Assembly (NCBI GenBank): GCA_030068075.1
Contig: CM057835.1
Coordinates: forward strand, 37,685,715-37,749,714
Reading direction: 5' to 3'
Origin: Paguma larvata
Taxonomy: Eukaryota > Chordata > Mammalia > Carnivora > Viverridae
Length of the DNA: 64,000 bases
In this document: positions 20,125-31,570 of the stretch, in pieces
Layout of the letters: every line of letters begins with the position of its first letter
Position numbering within the stretch: the stretch's first letter is position 1
Notes under the pieces: generated by a model
Told to the model about the DNA's origin: nothing
The model's database searches: none
Seen by the model: only the letters and a program-made list of their open reading frames with translations
Program-made: the position numbers and the translations under genes

Positions 20125-22640
20125 ACTTTATTTTTTTTTAATAATTTACTCAGTAATATACTACTGGAAATAAAAAATCTACCATCTAGTTGATATTTGG
20201 AATCTTGATTTGTTTTCTTCTGTATCACTTTATTGTCATGGGGCATGGGGAGGATCATGTGTCATTTAGAATACTTATCCTTATCTAGAACAGACAGGAA
20301 AATGTATGACTACAGCAGATAGTAATTACAACTAAATATTGTATATGAATACTTTTTCTCCTTAGTTTTTAAATTTGATATAATATCCATAGATTTTTTT
20401 TTATTGAAACATCATTGAATATAAGAATCTTTCCTCTAATGTGTTTTGTGTAGGTAGACATGAATAAAAGTCTAAATTTCAGTATGTAGTTGTTTTTACA
20501 CCCAAATTATTCTGTAGTATTTAATAGGTCAACAAAGCAACATAAATAATTTTTAAATATATTTTTTAAATGAAATGATTAAATGTAGGATTATTTGGTA
20601 GGGGATTCCACATTATAAAACGAAAGTGGTATTCAGCAAGCTTAGCTCTTCCAGTTATTTGGGGTGTCTAAGCCAGAAGATGCCCTACATAGAGTGAAAC
20701 ACAAATTATTGAATTATATGTTTTGTGTTGACTGTAAGAAATTCAAAGATATAATCACATAGAAGTGGTCTATCATAACATATATCAATACTGTACTTGA
20801 GAATGCTGGCATTTGCTTTTATTAATTTCCTGCCGTCATTAATACAAAATCTATGGTTAAATTATTCTACACTATCACTTAAGAATTTAAATTCTGACAT
20901 AAATACTTTTAACTGATTTCACTGAATGCATACAAATATCCGAGTGTTTATGAATTTTTATTTCACTAGAATTATCAAGACCTCACAGATCTCGATTGCT
21001 TAAGCAGCCAAAATTTCATACTATTACTCCAAATAGTCTCTGTAATGGGTGAAGTACAATAATTGTATTATGATTCTTTTCTATATGTTTTCACCAACTC
21101 ACTGTTACCATCATCTCAAATAATAAAATTCTCAGCGTTGAATATAAAAGGGCATGTTTTATGAAAAATAAATCTCATAAATTTGATCTAGGGTACTGTT
21201 TTAGTTGTCATTAGATTTTTGGAACTCAGTGAGTTAAGCAGTCATGAAATGAATCCTTTAACAAATATATCAAATCACTACTGATTCTTTTGTGCAGCTT
21301 AGACTCTCAAATTACTGTGGCTAGTTTTCTAAAAAAAATATATGTTCATTTTTCTAGAAAAGAAATCTATTTCTCCAAGGTGTCCTGATCTTAAATTCAA
21401 GAGAGTCAATAACAGATAAGTTCATAAAAGCAAAACTTTATGAGCAAGTTAGGGTTGGTCCATACCTGAGTATAGTCTGAGTTATGTGATGTGATTTATC
21501 ATTTTGTTTTCTGAGCTTGTTTTGTTAGAGGCCTTTTCACCATGCTGCATATGTTTACATGTATTTTTATAAAACCCTAAGGATATATTTAGGGGAGTCA
21601 GTCTAAGATGCTTGCAGTCCGTCATTCCTACTGTATCTCAGATTTTGCCACTATACCAAATTAGATCAGGTAGCCTAGCTATTTGAATTCAATAAATTCA
21701 ACCTCTTGAAAAATTGCTTGCTTTCTTACTTTTTAATACATGTGATTAACTATGTTTGAAGAAATAAGTCTATGACATTTTTGTAGCATTTTGCCAAAGA
21801 CATTGTCCATTAGGCTATACTAAATGTCTATAGTAAATTATCTTATTTCAGAAACTTCTTTTAGAATGTAATACAAGAAACAAATTGCTTCTCCTGTGGA
21901 AACAGAATGCTTTCTGTTTTCTCTTTACTAGGACAATGCAATTAAATATGTTCATGTTTGCGCCTCATTGCCACAAAGTTCAGAGCCAAAGTTTATCTGA
22001 GGTTGTAGTCATCTTTTTGTTCAGTTTATCATAGAGTACATATTTCCTTGGTGGCTCTGATAAGAGTTTTGAGAAAAAAGTGAGATGTACATTTTGAAAA
22101 GTATTTAAATCTAATTATGGCAACACCATATTTCAATACCATAATCAAAACTCTTTATTATAGTATTTTTTTAAATTACATCCTATGATACCCCTCTCAG
22201 CTATTTTGATATCTGGACTTCTGAGTTCATGATTCTTTCATCAGAAAAGAAATAATGTTTAGGAAATAGTACATTTTTTTCCTAGGGAATTTCACTAATT
22301 ACATCATTTGCCTTTAGTTGTCTAGTGCAGCTGAAAGTAGAGAGATCGGAGTTTGTTTTCAGTTTAAAGTGCCGTAACGTAAGATTGCAAAAACTACAGT
22401 GACACTTGTTATTCATTCTTAGCTGACGGAAATATTATAAAATAGGAATTAAAGTGCTTCTTTAAACTAAAACTTTGATTAAAGATATAACCATCCCTTC
22501 AAACAAGGCCATGATTAAACACTCTCTAATACCTGTGCAGCCATTATTCATGTTATTATTCACACAACTATGTAGATTTCTGTCTTTGTGACCGATTAAT
22601 TGATGCTAATTAGCAAACACATTTTCTTTGAATTCCCCAC
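20125..22640 (+). other. Long unique intron stretch
   Basis: About 2.5 kb of AT-rich, apparently single-copy intron without SINEs or recognisable L1. Parts such as 22400-22640 contain homeodomain-like TAATTGATGCTAATTAG words and may be conserved regulatory DNA. No exon found. Confidence 0.5.
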
Positions 22641-23860
22641 CTGCTACTTGTACCAGTTTTTGGTCTCTTCATCATGCATGTCATCTACCATCCCCCGGGA
22701 TACTGTCATACCACCTTCTGACTCCTTTACTCATAATATTTCTTTTTAATTGTATCCTCTAATACTCTCCTTAATAATTTTGCTATCTGGCCTTTCAAAT
22801 TCACAATTCTTTTACTTCCTCAGTTTCAGTGATCCGCACCTCTGTTTCAAGTTGGCCGTTGTTAGCGCAGATGTACCTTAGTCTTGGTTTTCACTCAGTG
22901 AGCCTGTGCAAGCAATATTAAGAACTTTCACAATCACCTAAAATTTTTCAAGTATTTGCCACTGTCTTTGCAGAGGAAGTGTCCTTATTGTGTTTGCCCC
23001 TGGATGACCCTGTAGCCTCTCCTCCCCTGTTGTTCAGCCTCTTTCATAAGGCTGCTTCATCCACCATCCCAATGCTCACGTTTTCAGTTTTCCCTCTTCA
23101 CTGAGAGAGGAAAATGTCTTCTCTTTTGCCTTAAAAAAAATAGTCCCTAGACGCCAAGAAAATATTGTATCTTGCATCTCCTCTTGTACGGTCTGAGATC
23201 ATCCTTCTTTGCCAGGTCTCCTGAAAGATTATTTTATACTCACAGATCACACATATTACCGCCAACTCCCTCACTGGTCCCTCATCCACACTCTGGTTCT
23301 CACCACCGCCATCGAATTGGTTTTTTGAAAGATCACATGACTGCCTTTGCACCGGATCCAAATATTGTATTCTTAATGAACTCAGCCCTATTTTCTTGAG
23401 CATTTTGTTGCTCTCCCTCCTCATTTTCTTTTTCTTGCTTCCTAAGATCCTGTGGTTGGCCATGTATTGCATCTTACCTCATCTACAGCTGCAGAGGTTT
23501 GTTCTGTGTAAGCAACGCTCACAGTAGAATTCCAGTCATCTGCAGAACTTTTGTATTTCATTCCAAATATCAGCCAGATGCCGGACAAATGTATTGCTGT
23601 CTCTCCACTGAACTCTGTGTTCTCCATCATCCATCCTCGCCACTGGTCTTTCACCTCATGTACCAAATCACCAGTAAATTCCTCTTGGCGTGCCTTTTTC
23701 TGGTAATAGCAACCCTGTTGTCATTTATAGCCGTGTTCATACCTGGAATGAGATTAGACTCTTTCTTACGCTTATGGCTTGCATCCTACTACTCACTGAA
23801 TTCTGTTGATTCTTCCTTTACTATGTTTCCCAAATCAATCCAATAATTTTGAATTTTATT
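22641..23860. other. Diverged CT-rich repeat-like region, unassigned
   Basis: A pyrimidine-rich composition change covers about 1.2 kb, with many TCCT/CTCC words. The style is typical of decayed coding sequence of an ancient transposon in antisense. Open frames of 115 (plus 23499-23846) and 113 codons (minus 23131-23472) have no domain I recognise. I cannot name the family. Confidence 0.35.
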
Positions 23861-24779
23861 GGCTACCATTTTAGTTCTATCCCTTCACACCTCATACCTG
23901 TACTCGTACAGAATTCTAATGCCTCTATTTTCATCTTATACTCCCTTCCCTGCTCTTTATCCGAGGAAGGGACAGAAATAGGATTTATGCCTGAGATTTG
24001 TAAAATTGGGGCTTTTATTAAAAGAAAAATACTACAAAATTGTGAGCAAAAAATTATGTAGAAGGATGAATATTTATTTATAGTTAGAAAAGAAAACACA
24101 CAAAAAAATCTAAGAAACAGGAGTGTTAAAGATTCAGATCCTTCTCCTTTGACGTCTTTTTAGACAATTTTCAGGCACACATATAAATACTTATTGATTT
24201 TAACTTGGCTCCCCCTCCCTACCTAGAATGCTCAAAACATCCAGAAACTCTGGAAGTCCCATCTAGTTAAGGGATCCCTGTGTCTAAACTTCATTGGCTT
24301 TATGAGAAACCTGCTTTTGCTCCTAGAGTAGTCTTCCTCAACTCTGGCTTTGATGTTGTCAGACTTTAGCCATCTAGAACAAATTCTAAATTTCTGACTG
24401 TACAGCCTCTTGAAACTGAGAGACCTAGGTTAAATTCCTTTGTAACTTTGTGTGATTTTTTTCTGAATCTCCAGTTTTCTAAAGGAGTGGGATGTTGGGG
24501 TGTTATATGTAATAATGTATAAGAAATATTGAGACTATGATCTAGCCTCTTTCTACCCTTTCTTCTAATATGCTTAATTATTTCATTTCCCACCTTAAGC
24601 CATCACATGGGACATTTGGTACTTTTCTCAGTGTGTGCTCTTGTGGTCCACTGATTTTTCCGACTCAGGAATTATGGATACTATTCTCTCATTATTTACC
24701 AAATATATTAAGGTTGAAGAGTCACTAGAGTGTAAGGAATATAGCCAACATAGTTGTCAGAGTTACTTAGCACTGGATC
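23861..24779 (+). other. Intron sequence, nothing recognised
   Basis: No exon or named repeat identified. Confidence 0.45.
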
Positions 24780-25720
24780 TTTTACTTTTAGCAAAATGGT
24801 GACCTAAGCCTTATGGAGTACCCCTCATACAGCCCACCCACCTTCCCTCTACAAATACACAAATACTAAGTATAATATAACAACCTTTTAAGTGCCAAGC
24901 TAAGATCAAATTTCAGGCTATGAAATTGATAGAAAACTTAGAGCCAGAATTGTAAGCCTTTGATTTGATAGGGTAACAGACTAGAAAGATAGAAAACGGG
25001 AATGTAGGCCAAAACAGGTCCGGGCTGCCTGAATGCCCACTTACGTTCAGGAGATGTGGATTTTAGTTTGCAACTAGACAGGAGCATGAACTGAGAATTG
25101 TATAAAAAGCTGGGACTCTGAAAGAGCTACTCCACAACCAAAGGGAAATTACAGAAAGAAAAAGAGAAGAGAAATAGGAAAAAGGAGTTAAAATGGAGAA
25201 TAGATTGGTCAAGATAGATCTAATAGGCATTCCAGAAGAGAAATTAGAATAAGGACAACATTCAAACAGATGAGAAGGGAGAATTTTATAGAATTGAATA
25301 GACCAATGGGTCGTAAGAAAAAAGAAATAGACCAGTGCTGAGCAGTATAAGTAAAAAGAAATCTGTACCAGTGTAGATCCTAGTGAAACTGTAGCAGACT
25401 CAAAAATTCTTAAATGTCACTATGAAGAAAGGAGATTATCTGAAACGTAAAAGCAGAAAGAACATATTTCTTGTTTTCAAAATAGATGCCAGAATGCAGT
25501 TGATAAAGGACTAAGGACAAAAAGTCTTGATTTTTCTTTTTTTTTTTAGAGATACTACTTTTAATTCACAAATCAATACCCAGCTAAACTGTACTTGCAG
25601 AGTGAAAAACAAAGCACTACTTCAGACAGTGACCAAGGTTACCGTTTATAGGCTGTCTATGAAAAAGCTGAAATGTCCTCCAAGCTGAAGGAAGCTGTGC
25701 CCTGAAGGAAACAATGGAAA
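24780..25720 (+). mobile_element. Old L1M/HAL1-like purine-rich remnant
   Basis: Purine-rich sequence includes AGAAAGAAAAAGAGAAGAG and, at 25564-25610, CAATACCCAGCTAAACTGTAC followed by GAGTGAAAAACAAAG. That wording is typical of an old L1-related element (a CCCAGCTAAACTATCATTCAAGAGTGA-type block). A related block occurs at 59500-59660. The family is not certain. Confidence 0.4.
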
Positions 25721-25769
25721 ATTAGCACCATTAGTGAGAAAATCTGAAAACAATAACAACAAAAACACT

Positions 25770-25885
25770 TTGATTTTTAATGTCAGTGGATCTTGGTTCT
25801 TAGCCTTGCTTTACCAGTTATTAGTGGTGGACCTTATATTAATGAGCTTCAATTTCCTCATGGGAAAAACTGAAACAAATACCAT
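25770..25885 (+). mobile_element. Possible MIR fragment
   Basis: CTTGGTTCTTAGCCTTGC, TTACCAGTTATTAGTGGTGGACC and CTTCAATTTCCTCATGGG follow the MIR core order, with high divergence. Confidence 0.5.
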
Positions 25886-25999
25886 TTATTTTGCACATGA
25901 AAACCAAAGTCTTTTGGTCACTTGAAATACCAAATGTAAAAACTCCCACCTATCATAGTACCTGGTATCCAAGGAACATGATAAAATGCAATCTAATCT

Positions 26000-26335
26000 G
26001 AAATTGTATTCCATGGCTCCCATTACTGGAAAACCCTCACTATCTCCATCTCTTGAACTAGTCAGAAGACTAAATCAGATATGTCTTTATCTAGATAGCC
26101 CTCACTTCTCACTAAAAGCAGCCTTAAATCTCTCTCTCTTCTGTGTGCAAATTGTACTTTGTGGTGCATCTTTTGTAGTTTGATCCTGTCTTATATTTCT
26201 GTTATTTATAAATGGGCTTTAGCTCCCTTACAAGAAGTTATATTCCTTGAGTAACATGCTGCCTTACCTGTTCATGTCTGTATCACCTACAGTGTCTTAC
26301 CTAGAGTACAATTAATTGCTCAGTAAACCTGCTCA
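26000..26335 (+). mobile_element. L2 LINE 3' fragment
   Basis: The pattern is that of L2 3' ends: CCATGGCTCCCATTACTGGA, later AGTTATATTCCTTGAGTAACATG, GTATCACCTACAGTGTCTTACC and TGCTCAGTAAACCTG. Ancient and inactive. Confidence 0.65.
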
Positions 26336-26339
26336 GTAT

Positions 26340-26375
26340 CTGTTCAATTGAATTGAATTGAAATTGTCGAATGAA
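26340..26375. repeat. GAATT/ATTGA short tandem repeat
   Basis: TTCAATTGAATTGAATTGAAATTG is an imperfect ATTGA run directly after the L2 fragment. Confidence 0.6.
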
Positions 26376-26506
26376 AGATGAATGAATGGAAATTTACTAA
26401 TGTGTTAATTTGTGGTAGAAATTAGTTGGGATGTAAGCTAATTTGTATTGTGTTCTATGTGTTCCACAGTCTTCTATAGTTGGCCTTTCACTTTTAAAAG
26501 TGATTG

Positions 26507-26949
26507 TTTATATACAATGGAGTATTACTCAGCAGTCAAAAAGAATGAAATCGTGTCCTTTGCAACAACATGGAAGGAACTAGAGGATATTTTGCTAAGT
26601 GAATTAGTCAGCCAGAAAAAGACAAATATCATATGACTTCACTCATATGTGGAATTTAAGATACAAAACAGATGAACATAAGGGAAGAGAATATAAAAAC
26701 ACAGAGGGGGACAAAACATAAGAGACTTAAATACAGAGAACCAACTGAGGGTTGCTGGAGGGGTTGTGGGTGGGCTAAATGGGCAAGGGGCATTAAAGGA
26801 GGACACTTGTTGGGATGAGCACTGGGTGTTATATGTAGGGGATGAATTGCTGACACTACTCCTGAAATCATTATTGCGCTGTGTGTCAGCTAACTTGGAT
26901 GTAAATGAAAAAATAAAAAACAAAACATAAAAAATAAATAAACAAAAAT
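26507..26949 (+). mobile_element. 5'-truncated carnivore L1 insertion
   Basis: This 443-bp L1 3' end encodes the last residues of ORF2 (YTMEYYSAVKKNEIVSFATTW..) followed by a short 3' UTR and an A-rich tail (AAAAAATAAAAAACAAAACATAAAAAATAAATAAAC). A 10-bp target-site duplication AAAGTGATTG flanks it (26497-26506 and 26950-26959). The good match to the ORF2 C-terminus suggests a fairly young insertion. It has no coding function. Confidence 0.92.
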
Positions 26950-26972
26950 AAAGTGATTGCTAACTGAAAATC

Positions 26973-26989
26973 TTTTTTTTTTTTTTTTT
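26973..26989 (-). mobile_element. Poly(T)-only insertion with target-site duplication
   Basis: A run of 17 T is flanked by perfect 15-bp copies of GCTAACTGAAAATCT (26959-26973 and 26990-27004). This has the form of a retrotransposition product containing only a poly(A) tail, in minus orientation. Confidence 0.75.
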
Positions 26990-27004
26990 GCTAACTGAAA
27001 ATCT

Positions 27005-28285
27005 AATAGGGAAAAAACAATCTCCCTGAAGAAAAAAGTCACATTACATTTAATTTTAACTCTTTTTACCTCTTGAAATCCTATTTTAAAAATATTTTCA
27101 TCTATTTGGCAGTTTGTGTGAACAGGTAGTGACAGTAACCGAATGAACAGATTTTGTATACAGTTTTAGGTTTCACAAATAAGCTATTAGGGGCAAAGAT
27201 GGGTCGGCAATAGTCATAAGCGTATCTAGTCAGTTATTTTCAGAATGAGAAGATGTTTCCTAGTGGAGGTTTCAAGAAGTAATCAGTTAAAAATGAAAAT
27301 ACGTCATTTTAGTTGATAATTTAGTTTTGCTGGTCTTGATCAAAAGTATTATCAGATGGGATTAGCCAAACTGGGCTTCTGAGTATTAAATATGACCTTA
27401 AATCCTTATGTATTTGTGAGAGATCATTATTAAAGGCCAATAATGCTCTAAAATTAAGGCCAAAGTGCATACAATTAACTCATAATTACTATCAAAGCTT
27501 CAATGAAGGTTAATTAGCATTTTTGTTGAAAACACATTTTCAAACTCCTTTTAAATAGGTCAAGAGAATTTTTTCAAAGAAACTGGAAAGTCCAAGGATT
27601 CACTCTTAGCTGGATCCACGGGGCCAGACATCAGCGGTTTGCCGCTGCCCTATTTCTCAAGTATGCTTCTTTTGTGCATCGGCCTCCGTCTCAGACCGGG
27701 CCTTGCTACCTGTTGGAAAATGTTGCCGTCAGCAGCTCTAAGCCCCTCGTCTTACTTACAATCCGAGAGCAATCTTCCAGTTCCAGCTCATCCTTCCCAT
27801 GAAAAGACTTGAGTCCTATTTAGGTCATATATCCGTCTCTCGGATGGATGAGCTCTCATGGTAGTCATGGCCTGGGTCAGGTCATTGAGACTCTTTTCTC
27901 ATAATGCCCACCAAAACCATATAGGATGAGATAAGAACAGTTGAATTGTGGTTTTAGTCCACATTCACGAGCCTTATCTGAAACCTCGGCTCAATATGGT
28001 CCAAAATTCAGAGCTTTTCAGATTTGGGGAACATGATAGGGTATATATTCTAGTGATTGCATAACACTTGCAACAGGGTCTGGGAAAGCATCTCCTATAC
28101 AAATATATTAGTATTTCTGCTATAAAAGATCAGAGTATTCACAGAAAGTAGGAAAAAGAAGGTCATGTCAGTTTTTTTCTGCCAAATTCCCCCAGCGTTT
28201 TAAGCAATTTTCAGTTTATATGATATTAGCATTATAGAATTGCTGGTAAAATGTTGCAGGTCTGTAATTAATGTACTCTATTGCA
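27005..28285 (+). other. Unique intron with candidate conserved blocks
   Basis: Single-copy sequence. 27420-27560 is AT-rich with homeodomain-type words (TTAATTAGC, CATAATTACTATC). 27590-27800 is GC-richer with several CpGs and an 85-codon open frame (27555-27812) lacking a start codon. No known protein is recognised. Confidence 0.45.
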
Positions 28286-28430
28286 TGTGTATTACACCCC
28301 ACATGCTAGGCATATATTAGCTTGTAAACTATGATGGCAGAGACAGTATTGATACTGTTTATATATCTGAACTCGGCATACTTCTTGACATAGAGTGTGC
28401 TCATTAAATGCATTTGTTGAATAAAGAAGT
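28286..28430 (+). mobile_element. L2 3'-end fragment
   Basis: CATGCTAGGCATATATTAGC, AACTATGATGGCAGAGACAGT and GAACTCGGCATACTTCTTGAC, then CTCATTAAATGCATTTGTTGAATAAA, are the usual L2 3' terminal words. Confidence 0.65.
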
Positions 28431-29083
28431 GAAGATATCAGTGGTATTATGTACATTACTTCACTATGGAATTTGAAAAATTATCCCATGATATAGAGAT
28501 TATTTTTCATATTGATAACTTAATGAATCTTGGTTTTTGCCATTTGTAAAAATAGAAATAATGATACCTGGCAAAATGAGTTTGGTTCAGAGAAAAGAGC
28601 AAAAGTGGTCAGACAGATTGCAAGTAGTTGATTTCATAATAATATCCAGGTCAGTCACTTCCTTGCGAGACTATTACTTTATTCCACTGATGGATACAAA
28701 TGAAGCTACTTGGTTAATAGAAGGAATCCCTTAGGAGCTACAACTTTTTACACCACCTATAACAATTATACCTTTAGGTGTAGATATATCATTTGGGGGA
28801 GACAAAATATGCACATCATCTAAGCTGCAGAATTTTTAAATTATGTATTTTATAAAGTAACAAGATTAGGAAAAATAATTTAGGGCCCTGTGTCAATTCT
28901 GACTAATGTATCGTTTGCTTTAATTATTTCGAAAGAGCTCATTCTACATAAAATCTTGGGTGGATATCACAGTTGCTCCGAATCTGGCCTCATTTAATAC
29001 TGGATTTAGTTATGCTTAAACCCTGGAGGCTAGTGAGCCTTCATGGGTTTATAAGTGGTATAAACCCACGAATACAGTCTTAC
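28431..29083 (+). other. Intron sequence
   Basis: Mostly unique. A weak MIR-like piece may lie near 28525-28590 (CTTGGTTTTTGCCATTTG, then AAATAATGATACC). No exon. Confidence 0.45.
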
Positions 29084-29094
29084 AGTCATGATTT

Positions 29095-29302
29095 CTTTGT
29101 TTTTCTTTTAATTTATTAAACTTAAAGTTTCTTGTGTACGCAAGCAAGGGGAGGGAAAGAGAGGGAGAGAGAGAATCTCAAGCGGGCTCTGGACTATCAG
29201 CACAGAAACTGACATGGGGCTCGAACCCACAAACCACGAGATCATGACCTGAGCTAAAATCAAGAGGCAGATGCTTAACTGACTGAATCACTCAGGCATC
29301 CC
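29095..29302 (-). mobile_element. Diverged feline SINE, minus strand
   Basis: It ends with ACTGAATCACTCAGGCATCCC and contains GGGGCTCGAACCCAC (B-box complement). The target-site duplication AGTCATGATTT is at 29084-29094 and 29304-29314. Confidence 0.92.
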
Positions 29303-29319
29303 TAGTCATGATTTATTTT

Positions 29320-29373
29320 TACTTAATAATAATAATAATTAATAAATAAATAAATACATACATACATACATAC
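29320..29373. repeat. AATA / CATA tetranucleotide repeat
   Basis: (AAT)n, then (AATA)n, then (CATA)n immediately downstream of the SINE. Confidence 0.93.
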
Positions 29374-30872
29374 CTGGAGCATCTTAAATGTACAGCAGAA
29401 GTTCCAAGGACTCTAACATTGTTTAGCTTATAATTTTGAGATCAAAAAGTCGAATAGTTTGTTGGCATGGTGTTAAGTGTTACATGTATCTATAAAGGCA
29501 CATTTATATTGTATCTACAGCAATCACATCTTAAGTCCCCAATTAAAATCTGACTTTTTAAACTCCAAAAGTTCCTTGCGACAATTTAGCCATCTGTTTA
29601 ATGAAACAACCACTGATTTGGTCATAGATAATTATTGCAATAAGAACAGTGCTAGGGAAAGATCAACTCATGGCAGTTAATTATGAGGAGATAATTAGTG
29701 AGGGTGGTTAGCATGATCTCCTCTCTAGGGTAAGAAATAGGTAACAAATCTCATTTCAGGTATAGATCATGTAGAGTGTATGATTATATTCATTTTTGAA
29801 TCATTTTAAAATCTTATAAGATAGATACCAAACAGTATATTTACTAAGCTATATTTAACCAGAAGAAGTGTTGTTTTTCAATTCTGTGCATTGTTTTTTT
29901 GTTTTTTGTGTTTTTTTTTTTTTTTTTTTTTGTCAAAAATATTCTTAGGCTATGACATGGAGGCTTTTGTGTGTTATGCCCACTCTTACTGATGTAAGAG
30001 AGAATTTTCAGCACTTGTCCCTGGTGGAATCCATGGCTAGGGTCCTTATCACATTCTGCTAATTACCTTCCAGGAAGATACAAATGCAGCAGTATTTGAA
30101 TAAGCTCTCTACCGTCAAATAGGAAGGACAGGAGAGCTCTGGTGAAGATGGTTCTCAGAACTCATAGTAAATAATAGTTTTAAATTTCTGTATGATGCAA
30201 TTGCCTTGATAAGGAGCAAAAATGATTAATTTCCTTCTTACTATCTGGGTATAAGTGCTTCTGAGTTGTGAAGTAGATAAAAGCCAAACTATGGAGGAAC
30301 AATATAAGCAAAAGACTTTCAGTTTTAGTATCTTCTAGCCAGGCACAGCATAACGGAGCTCCGAGGGTAGTGGCGTTGGCATTCATTATTGGCTCATTGA
30401 TATTAGAACCGAGGGGATTTTTAACAGATTGCCTCACAGGAAAGAAAGAACTCTGCCTGGCTCCTCATTCTCATTTTGGGCACAAAACTAAGCTTTTCTT
30501 ATGTTTCATGTACAGTGATTTCTTGGCACTTCTGGTTTCTCTAACATGAAAATCTTGTGAATTTATATTGCATCCCTTCAGAACATGTGACAGAACGGAG
30601 ATCAGTTAAATTTATTTTCATGCTATTAATGAAGAAAGGTTTTAAAGAATTAATAGGAAAATATGTTAGGGGTATTTCAGTCTCCTTAAGAGAAGAATTT
30701 TAGTGAGATCCTAATATACTCTTTGCTTAAATGCAAAATAGAGTTAGCTGTAAATGTATTCCTCTGTAGGAGTGTGTAATATTTAAGATCTCTAACTTTG
30801 TTTAAGCTACTGAGACCATAGTAGCAAATTGAAAATAATTCTTTACTAGGAATTAGCTATTATTCCCAATTT
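29374..30872 (+). other. Intron sequence
   Basis: AT-rich, including a T-rich run at 29893-29931 (TTTTTTTGTTTTTTGTG then about 22 T). No exon or named repeat recognised otherwise. Confidence 0.45.
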
Positions 30873-31105
30873 ATCATCAGACTTAGATAAGAATCCAGGT
30901 ATTTCCACATATAAAGCTGTGTGATCTGAGGCAAGTTATATAATTTCTCAGAACTTCAATTTCTTTTTCCTCTAACATAGGTGTATTATAAGTATTTTTC
31001 TCAAGAGTTGCTTGGAAAATTAAATTAGATAATGAATCTCGGCTTCTTATATCAATGCCTGCCCATCCCAACCACTCAATATGAGTTAGGCGTTATTAAT
31101 ATTTA
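30873..31105 (+). mobile_element. MIR SINE
   Basis: AAGAATCCAGGTATTTCC, GTGTGATCTGAGGCAAGTTAT, AACTTCAATTTCTTTTTCC and a 3' part ending with ACTCAATATGAGTTAGGCG follow MIR order. Confidence 0.75.
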
Positions 31106-31394
31106 TCTTAAAATTAAATTAGAATGGTACTGGTTTCTACTAAGAGGTGTATATTTTATTATGCACTTAACATAGAGTAAATTCTTTGAAAAAGGCATGT
31201 ATATTAAACCATAGTACGGATTTTATTCATTCCAGCCTTACTGTCCAATGAACATGACTGTAATACATATATGTAAGGGTTGTCTTTGGTCTGCTTATTG
31301 TTTAATTCACAGTAGAGTGTGTGTAAGGATTTTTTCTACAACATTTTATATTAATGATAAATTGTGTGAAAGTGCTAAGTATACTACAGAATTT

Positions 31395-31570
31395 AGAGAG
31401 TGGAAGGGTTGAGAATTAGGAGACATGAACCTTGCTTTCTATATCTAGTCAACTTGTCCTTTAGCAAATCGTTTATCTGGGTTTCAGTTTCTTCACACTT
31501 TAGAGAAGAATCTTGTACTGAATGATTTCTATGGCTATTTACAGTTACCAAGTGATAATCCTACAATAGA
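31395..31570 (+). mobile_element. Probable MIR-family fragment
   Basis: GAGAATTAGGAGACATGAACC, CTAGTCAACTTGTCCTTTAGC and GGGTTTCAGTTTCTTCACAC resemble the MIR core. Diverged. Confidence 0.5.
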
